A program made the position numbers and the translations under genes. 64,000 nucleotides of DNA, taken from JBGSTR01 sp963707135. GTDB lineage: Bacteria; Pseudomonadota; Gammaproteobacteria; Chromatiales; Chromatiaceae. This document shows positions 58,859 to 64,000 of this stretch, piece after piece. How positions within the stretch are numbered: the stretch's first letter is position 1; each line of letters starts with the position of its first letter. A model generated the notes under the pieces. That model did no database searches. It was not told where the DNA came from and was given only the letters and a program-made list of their open reading frames with translations. The stretch covers positions 1 through 64,000 of the forward strand of contig CAVPOY010000013.1 in assembly GCA_963707135.1 (NCBI GenBank), given 5' to 3'.

Positions 58859-60040
58859 TCAGCCGATCAGCGAGCCCTGGACGGCGGACAGGGCCCCGCC
58901 CGTGTCGACCGAATGGCCGAGCCGGTTGAGCTCGGAGCCGAGGGCGCCGATACAGAGCATGATGTTCTCGGGCCGACTGCTGTAGCCCATCAGCCCGATG
59001 CGCAGGATCTTCCCGGCCAGCGCGCCGAGTCCGGCCCCGATCTCGAGACTGTAACGGGAGAGCAGCCGCCCGCGCAGCTCGGCATCATCGACGCCGCCAG
59101 GGACGGCGACGCTGTTGAGCTGCGGCAGCCGCTCGGCCTCCGGGACGATCAGCTCCAGGCCCAGCACCTCGAGTCCGGCGCGAAGCGCCAGATGATTGCG
59201 GCGGTGGCGGGCCCAGGCCTGCTCGATACCCTCCTCGGAGAGCATCACCAGCGCCTCGTGCAGGGCATAGAGCGCATTTACCGGCGCCGTGTGGTGGTAG
59301 GTGCGCTGTTGCGCCCCGCTCCAGTACCCCAGGACCAGGTTCAGGTCCAGGAACCAGCTGCGGACCCGGGTCTTGCGGGTCCGGACCTTCTCCAGCGCCC
59401 GCTCGCCGAAGGTTACCGGCGACATGCCCGGGGTGCAGGACAGGCACTTCTGGGAGCCGGCGTAGACGGCGTCGAGCCCCCAGGCGTCTACCTCCAGCTC
59501 GGAGCCGCCCAGCGAGGTGACGGCATCGACGACGGTCAGGCAGTCGTGCCGGCGCGCGACCTCCGCGAGCAGGCGGGCATCGGACAGGGCGCCGGTGCTG
59601 GTCTCTGCCTGGACGAAGGCCAGGATCCGAGCCTCCGGGTGGGCGTTGAGCGTGTCCTCGACCTGGTCGGGGTCGAGCGCACGCCCCCAGGTCCCCTGGA
59701 CGACAATCGCCTCGCCGCCGGCGCGCTCGACGTTTTCCTTCATGCGCCCGCCGAACACGCCGTTGATGCAGACCACGACGCGATCCCCGGGCTCCACCAG
59801 GTTCGCAAAGCAGGTCTCCATGCCGGCGGAGCCGGGTGCCGAGATCGGCATGGTCAGCGCATTCTCGGTCCGGAAGGCGTAGCGGAGCAGCTCCTTAAGC
59901 TCCTCCATCATGTCGACGAAGCGAGGGTCCAGATGGCCGATCGTGGGCCGCGCCATCGCCGCGAGCACCCGCGGGTGGACATCGGCCGGACCGGGCCCCA
60001 TAAGCGTTCGTGAAGGCGGGTTGAAGGAGCGGATTGTCAT
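58859..60040 (-). CDS. Class V aminotransferase (alanine-glyoxylate / serine-glyoxylate type)
   Basis: A 393-residue PLP enzyme. Key motifs: GPGPADVHPRVLAAM and GHLDPRF near the start, APGSAGMETC near 69, AETSTGALSD near 145, DAVTSLGG near 170, and the PLP-lysine in SQKCLSCTPG near 195. Such enzymes move the amino group between serine or alanine and glyoxylate or pyruvate. The substrate pair cannot be settled from sequence. Divergent from msrB with 129 bases between. Confidence 0.9.
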   Translation of the reverse strand: MTIRSFNPPSRTLMGPGPADVHPRVLAAMARPTIGHLDPRFVDMMEELKELLRYAFRTENALTMPISAPGSAGMETCFANLVEPGDRVVVCINGVFGGRMKENVERAGGEAIVVQGTWGRALDPDQVEDTLNAHPEARILAFVQAETSTGALSDARLLAEVARRHDCLTVVDAVTSLGGSELEVDAWGLDAVYAGSQKCLSCTPGMSPVTFGERALEKVRTRKTRVRSWFLDLNLVLGYWSGAQQRTYHHTAPVNALYALHEALVMLSEEGIEQAWARHRRNHLALRAGLEVLGLELIVPEAERLPQLNSVAVPGGVDDAELRGRLLSRYSLEIGAGLGALAGKILRIGLMGYSSRPENIMLCIGALGSELNRLGHSVDTGGALSAVQGSLIG

Positions 60041-60169
60041 ACGGCCTGCCGTTGGCTCCAGGAGTTCGTCTGCATGACGAGCCTCCTAGGAAAACATCAC
60101 AGTATAAGCGGCGGGTGATGCACCCTCAAGGTGGCCGAGCCGCCGCGTCCAAGACCCAGTGAGAACAGC

Positions 60170-60580
60170 ATGAGCGAGAAGATCGAGAAGACCGATGCCG
60201 ATTGGCGCGCGGAGCTGACGCCGGAGCAGTACCGGGTTTGCCGCGAGAAGGGTACCGAGATGGCCTTCACCGGGAAGTATCACGCCCACAAGGAGGATGG
60301 CAGCTACCGGTGCGGCTGCTGCGGGGTGGAGCTGTTCCGGTCCGCGGAGAAGTACGACTCGGGCAGCGGCTGGCCGAGCTTCTGGAAGCCCGCCGCGGAG
60401 GCTGCGGTCGGAACCGAGGAGGACCGGAGCCTCGGCATGCGTCGAACCGAGGTCCATTGCAGCCACTGCGGGGCACACCTGGGGCACGTATTTCCGGACG
60501 GCCCGCGGCCGACGGGTCTGCGCTACTGCATCAACTCGGTGTCGCTCGAATTCGAGCCGGCGGACGAACCGGGGGACTGA
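60170..60580 (+). CDS. msrB: Peptide-methionine (R)-S-oxide reductase
   Basis: A 136-residue MsrB that reduces methionine-R-sulfoxide in proteins. Zinc ligands: CGCCG near residue 45 and CSHCG near 95. Active-site Cys in LRYCINSVSL near 118, with GSGWPSFW near 65 and HLGHVFPDGP near 100 as typical motifs. The ATG at 60170 lies at the beginning of conserved sequence; a few upstream in-frame codons are not supported. Confidence 0.96.
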   Translation: MSEKIEKTDADWRAELTPEQYRVCREKGTEMAFTGKYHAHKEDGSYRCGCCGVELFRSAEKYDSGSGWPSFWKPAAEAAVGTEEDRSLGMRRTEVHCSHCGAHLGHVFPDGPRPTGLRYCINSVSLEFEPADEPGD

Positions 60581-60733
60581 GCCCATGCCGGAGGGCGGGT
60601 TGGCGATCGCGGGTGTCGAAGCTCAGAGGTTCGTGCCTCACCCCAACGTACATGTTCGAGCGGAACGATTCGCGCCTCTCGGAGCGTGAGTAAGTCAAGC
60701 GCCAGGATAGCAATTGATGATGTCAGTATCTTC

Positions 60734-61228
60734 CTAGTCCCAGATGGGCCGGGAGTACGAGTCGACCGTGAAGCCCCAGATGCCCATGCCCCGGCTGCGC
60801 GCGATCTTCTCCAACACCTGGTACTCGAAGGGGGCGTCCGGCGTCGCGACCGCCCAGCCTCGCTCGATCAGGTAGGCACCCAGGTCCTCGCCGGGGCTGA
60901 GCCCCGTGCGACCAACAAAGCAAGTTGCCAGGATCGCGCCGTCACTGGATTCACCGCGCGGCCGGCAGGTGATGAAGCCTCGTACCTTGAAATCCAGCGC
61001 CAGTACGCCACGGCTGGCGCAGCGTGCCGGGCGCTCCCAGTCTCGGCACTGGAAGTCGGTCGGCGGCAGATAGATTCCCTGGAGCTCGACGACCCGGTTT
61101 TGGATCAGCATGGACCCGTCATCGCGCACGATGGCATGGCCCACGATGTCGCCGGCGTCAGAGGCGGCGGGGAATACACACGCCAACCAAAGCCAGGTGG
61201 CGAGTCGGCGCCGACGTGTACTCTGCAC
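60734..61228 (-). CDS. Exported SNase-like (thermonuclease-fold) protein
   Basis: A 164-residue protein with an export signal (LATWLWLACVFPAASDA, residues 9-25). The mature part fits the staphylococcal-nuclease-like OB fold: IVGHAIVRDDGSMLIQNRVVELQGIYLP and LLERGWAVA-type C-terminal motif (LIERGWAVATPDA). The catalytic Arg/Glu pattern of true SNase is not complete, so nuclease activity is uncertain. Four cysteines could form disulfides. Confidence 0.7.
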   Translation of the reverse strand: MQSTRRRRLATWLWLACVFPAASDAGDIVGHAIVRDDGSMLIQNRVVELQGIYLPPTDFQCRDWERPARCASRGVLALDFKVRGFITCRPRGESSDGAILATCFVGRTGLSPGEDLGAYLIERGWAVATPDAPFEYQVLEKIARSRGMGIWGFTVDSYSRPIWD

Positions 61229-61233
61229 GTATC

Positions 61234-61875
61234 CTACTCGCTCGCCGGTCCCGGGCTGGGGTCGGGCGGCGGGCTGGTCCCTCCGGAGCCGTTCGTCGCG
61301 GGTTCAGGGGATGCGCCGGGTCCGGTCCCCAGCATGCCGGAGATGTCCCCGGGCTTTCCGGGGACATCGAACCGCATCTCGGGCCAGATGGCGAGGCCTT
61401 TGGCCGCCGATACGGTGCCGCCACTCTGCTCGTCGATGGTGGTGCCGCTCAATGCCGTGCGCACGATCAGGTCGCTCTCGCCGGTGATGCCGGTGAGCTT
61501 GCCGGTGCCCCCGGTCAGCGTGAACTTGCCGGTGCACGCCCCCGGCTCGCCGTCGCAGGTGAACTCGGCGTAGATGTAATCGCCGTTGGGGCTCTCGATG
61601 GTACAGAAGCCGTGGCCTTGCGCCTGGTTGCTGAGCACGTGAATGATCTGGGTCGAGGGGCAGGTGAACAGCGCCGCGTCCAGCAGCCCCTCGCCGTGCT
61701 CGATATACATGATGCCCTCGAAGGTGCCGATGAACTGGAGCTTGTCGACGGCGACCTGGAACAGCTGGCCGTTGGCCTCCCAGGGCGCGAGTATCTTCGC
61801 GGTCGCCTGGTCGGCGGCGACCGGGTGAGCGGCGATCAGCGCTGTCAGCGCGAGCGTGCAGGGCAACCTGGGCAT
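61234..61875 (-). CDS. Exported protein of unknown function with proline-rich tail
   Basis: A 213-residue protein. Export signal about 1-21 (LALTALIAAHPVAA). The mature part has a single beta-rich domain with cysteine pairs (FTCPSTQ, HGFCTIES, FTCDGEPGACTGKF) and a Gly/Thr-rich loop (TLTGGTGKLTGITG), then a disordered tail rich in Pro, Gly and Ser. No family recognised. Start chosen at the ATG at 61873-61875, just before the signal peptide; the frame is open further upstream but that part looks non-coding. Confidence 0.65.
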   Translation of the reverse strand: MPRLPCTLALTALIAAHPVAADQATAKILAPWEANGQLFQVAVDKLQFIGTFEGIMYIEHGEGLLDAALFTCPSTQIIHVLSNQAQGHGFCTIESPNGDYIYAEFTCDGEPGACTGKFTLTGGTGKLTGITGESDLIVRTALSGTTIDEQSGGTVSAAKGLAIWPEMRFDVPGKPGDISGMLGTGPGASPEPATNGSGGTSPPPDPSPGPASE

Positions 61876-61891
61876 CTTGGACTCCCGAGGC

Positions 61892-62119
61892 CTATCGCTC
61901 AGAGGACTGGTCGTGGTCATCCTCGTGGCCCTGGTCCTCCGCCTCGTCGGAGCTCGCCGCGGCCAGGCATTCGGCCATGAAATCCTCCATATCCTCCGCC
62001 GGAACCTCCTCGTCGGCGGCCATTTCGCGGCACTCGTCCTCGGTATCGGCCAGTAGCGGCATCGGCGGGGCAAGCAAGGCCAGAGCCAGGGCGCAGATCG
62101 CAATAGGGGTCGTCTTCAT
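61892..62119 (-). CDS. Small exported acidic protein
   Basis: A 75-residue protein: export signal (IAICALALALLAPPMPLLA, residues 6-24) followed by a highly acidic mature part with two cysteines (DECREMAADEE, AECLAAA) and an Asp/Glu/His-rich tail. No known domain. It lies 16 bases ahead of the next secreted-protein gene in the same direction, so it is probably in one operon with it. A metal-binding or chaperone-like role would be guesswork. Confidence 0.6.
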   Translation of the reverse strand: MKTTPIAICALALALLAPPMPLLADTEDECREMAADEEVPAEDMEDFMAECLAAASSDEAEDQGHEDDHDQSSER

Positions 62120-62337
62120 CGATGGTGCTCCTTCAAGGGGGTGTGTCTGTCTCACTTCAGTAGGTCGGGTGCTTGGGTTTGTGCGTCGGCTGTGCTATGG
62201 AAGCACGCACAAACACCGTCCTGGACGTTGCGTGAACGGAAAGCGAAAGCGCGGTCTCGATTTTCGCCTCACGGCGGCCGCAGCATAGCCCGGCCGGGAC
62301 TGAATTTACAGGTGCGCGACGGGAACGGGCCGCGGAC

Positions 62338-63189
62338 GTGGACATTGCCTTACTGAGAACCTTCATCGAGGTCGCGCGAACCCGGCATTTCGGCAAGGCG
62401 GCCGAGCATCTGTGCGTGACCCAATCCGCGGTCAGCGCGCGGGTCAAGCTGCTCGAGACGACGCTCGGCGTGGAGGTGTTCAACCGGCGACGCAACGACA
62501 TCCAGCTTACGCCCGCCGGCCACCGGCTGCTGCGCTACGCCGAGACCATCGTCCGCGGCTGGGAACGCGCCCGCCACGAGTTGGCACTCGATGAGCGCTT
62601 CGGCCGGTCGCTGGCGGTGGGTTGCCAGCTGGACCTTTGGCCGATCCGGGTCAGGGACTGGGCCGCCGGGCTGCGCGGGTCGCATGCCAATCTGGCCTTG
62701 CAGATCGAGATACTGCCGGCGGATGCGCTGGTGCGTCGGCTTGCCTCGGACCTGCTCGATCTGGTCTTTCTGTTCGAGCCCCCGAGCATCCAGGAGCTGG
62801 AAATGGAGCAGGTGGCGCGGATCCGGTTGGTCCTGGTCGCGGACCGGCCGGACCTCAGCGCGGAGGAGGCGACCGGCCAGGGCTATATCCTGGTGGACTG
62901 GGGGACCCCATTCATGATGGCGCATTCGGCCCATTACCCCGAGCTCCCGCCTCCATCGCTTCGGCTGTCGCAGGGCCTGATGGCGCTCGACCTGCTGCGC
63001 CGGGTGGGCGGTGCGGCCTATCTGCCCCGGGAGCTGGTGGGCCAGTCCATCGAGGCCGGTGAGCTGTTCGAGGTCGCCGACGCGCCCGCTATCGAACGCT
63101 TTGCCTATGCCGCGTTTCGCCCCGGCGCCGGCAATCGTGACCTGGTGACCGATGCTCTGACGGGCTTGAGGGGTGGCGCCGATGGCTGA
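62338..63189 (+). CDS. LysR-type regulator (HdfR family)
   Basis: A 283-residue regulator starting at a GTG at 62338. The N-terminal winged HTH is typical: LLRTFIEVARTRHFGKAAEHLCVTQSAVSARVKLLE, residues 5-40. The C-terminal effector domain spans about 90-280. HdfR family members control flagellar or other genes; the target here is unknown. It overlaps the next gene by eight bases. Confidence 0.88.
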   Translation: MDIALLRTFIEVARTRHFGKAAEHLCVTQSAVSARVKLLETTLGVEVFNRRRNDIQLTPAGHRLLRYAETIVRGWERARHELALDERFGRSLAVGCQLDLWPIRVRDWAAGLRGSHANLALQIEILPADALVRRLASDLLDLVFLFEPPSIQELEMEQVARIRLVLVADRPDLSAEEATGQGYILVDWGTPFMMAHSAHYPELPPPSLRLSQGLMALDLLRRVGGAAYLPRELVGQSIEAGELFEVADAPAIERFAYAAFRPGAGNRDLVTDALTGLRGGADG

Positions 63190-63670
63190 TTCGAATGAGG
63201 CCGACCTCGGGCACGAACCCTTGATGCTCGGCTGGCGCGAATGGTTGGCCTTGCCGGACCTGGGTCTCCCGCTGATCAAGGCCAAGGTGGACACGGGCGC
63301 CCGGACCTCGACCCTTCACGCCTTCTATCTGGATCCGTTTCGGCGCGGAGGAAAGGTCCACGTGCGTTTCGGCGTGCACCCGCTGCGACATCGCTGGGAC
63401 ATCGTCGTGCACTGCGAGGCGCCGGTGATCGACCGGCGCCGGGTCACCGATTCGGGCGGTCACGCCGAGGAACGATTCGTGATCGGCACCCGGCTCCTTT
63501 TCGGCACGCTCGAATGGCCGATCGAGCTGACCTTGACCAATCGCGAGACCATGCTGTTCCGGATGCTGCTCGGGCGCACCGCGATCCGCGGGCATGCGCT
63601 GGTCGACCCGGGCCGATCTTTCGCCACCGGCCGCCAGCGGGCGCCATGGCGGCGTTACGCGAGCACCTGA
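63182..63670 (+). CDS. Retropepsin-like ATP-dependent zinc protease family protein
   Basis: A 162-residue protein with KAKVDTGARTSTLHA near residue 37, the DTGA motif of the RimK/RloA-associated retropepsin-like family, and VIDRRRVTDSGGH and LLGRTAIRGHALVDPGRSF further on. Often found beside RimK-like or Anbu-type genes. The start ATG at 63182 overlaps the end of the LysR gene, so they are probably co-translated. Confidence 0.8.
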   Translation: MADSNEADLGHEPLMLGWREWLALPDLGLPLIKAKVDTGARTSTLHAFYLDPFRRGGKVHVRFGVHPLRHRWDIVVHCEAPVIDRRRVTDSGGHAEERFVIGTRLLFGTLEWPIELTLTNRETMLFRMLLGRTAIRGHALVDPGRSFATGRQRAPWRRYAST

Positions 63671-64000
63671 GCCTGGCCGGTGTCGCCCATCTGCTCCCAG
63701 TCGAAGCGGGGCAGACCATCGAAGACGCCGCGTATGCCGTCGTTCCAGCTCTTGGAGAGCGCCCTCAGGGCCGGCGAGTCCGCGGTCAGCTTCAGCCGGT
63801 GGGACAGTGCCAGCGCGTCGCGCGGGTAGATTGCGACCTCGAACGGCGGCCCTACGGTGACGTTGGAGCGTGCGGTGGCGTCGAGCGATACCACGCACAG
63901 GCGAGCCCCGTCGTCGAGCGAGAGCGTCGGGTCGACAATGCGGTCCAGGGCCGGCTTGCCGTACTTGTTCTCGCCGATCTGCAGATAGGGCGTCTCGGGG
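63655..64000 (-). CDS. Anbu-type proteasome-like protease, C-terminal part (runs off window)
   Basis: The minus strand from the window edge to a TAA at 63655-63657 encodes at least 114 residues. LQIGENKYGKPALDR near the edge and the SLDATARSNVTVGPPFEVAIYPRDAL segment match Anbu (HslV-related, ancestral proteasome-like) peptidases. The catalytic N-terminal threonine lies outside the window. Convergent with the zinc-protease gene; the ends overlap by 16 bases. Confidence 0.75.
   Translation of the reverse strand, partial: PETPYLQIGENKYGKPALDRIVDPTLSLDDGARLCVVSLDATARSNVTVGPPFEVAIYPRDALALSHRLKLTADSPALRALSKSWNDGIRGVFDGLPRFDWEQMGDTGQAQVLA

Overview
The window is high-GC DNA from a Gram-negative bacterium, most likely a gammaproteobacterium near the Chromatiales. 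This placement is inferred from LapB, an HdfR-type LysR regulator, Psd, the PurM-PurN pair, a Tat-exported [NiFe] hydrogenase and NifJ; no rRNA or tRNA gene is present to confirm it.

Layout. 1-15.4 kb is a carbohydrate-storage block: an amino-acid permease start, a HAD phosphatase, a PTS EIIA-HPr-EI fusion, a PtsG-like IICB with an inserted domain, an SDR, a GlgE-like/GlgB fusion, GlgC, a class D beta-lactamase and a CPA1 antiporter. 15.8-25.0 kb is a nested stack of mobile DNA. An IS3-family element is split by two tandem copies of one group II intron, and the first intron copy is itself split by a 3.5 kb TniA/TniB-type transposon that carries a clear 5-bp target duplication. 25.1-33.5 kb is an eroded signalling locus: remnants of response-regulator and hybrid-kinase genes interleaved with two PIN-domain toxin-antitoxin modules and a third broken toxin. 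The long kinase gene has about ten frameshifts. 33.8-36.3 kb is housekeeping (purN, purM, pgsA-like). 36.4-42.2 kb is a periplasmic [NiFe] hydrogenase locus with two maturation genes and, in the structural operon, a secreted multidomain protein with one haem-binding motif where a cytochrome b subunit would be expected. 42.7-52.4 kb holds gnd, zwf, a lower-GC beta-helix gene, a dihydroorotate-dehydrogenase-like gene and nifJ. 52.7-64 kb is mostly housekeeping (rimI, SDR, lapB, galU, psd, aminotransferase, msrB) followed by small secreted proteins, a LysR regulator, a retropepsin-like zinc protease and the end of an Anbu-type protease.

How the parts fit. PTS uptake, GlgC/GlgB glycogen making, GalU, Zwf/Gnd and NifJ together suggest a cell that stores glucan and oxidises it under low-redox conditions; the hydrogenase could exchange electrons in the periplasm. 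This is inference from gene content.

Quality caution. Single-base insertions break EI, GlgB, LapB, a response regulator and, many times, the hybrid kinase. Some may be assembly errors, so frameshifted genes are described as reconstructed reading frames, with the break position given.
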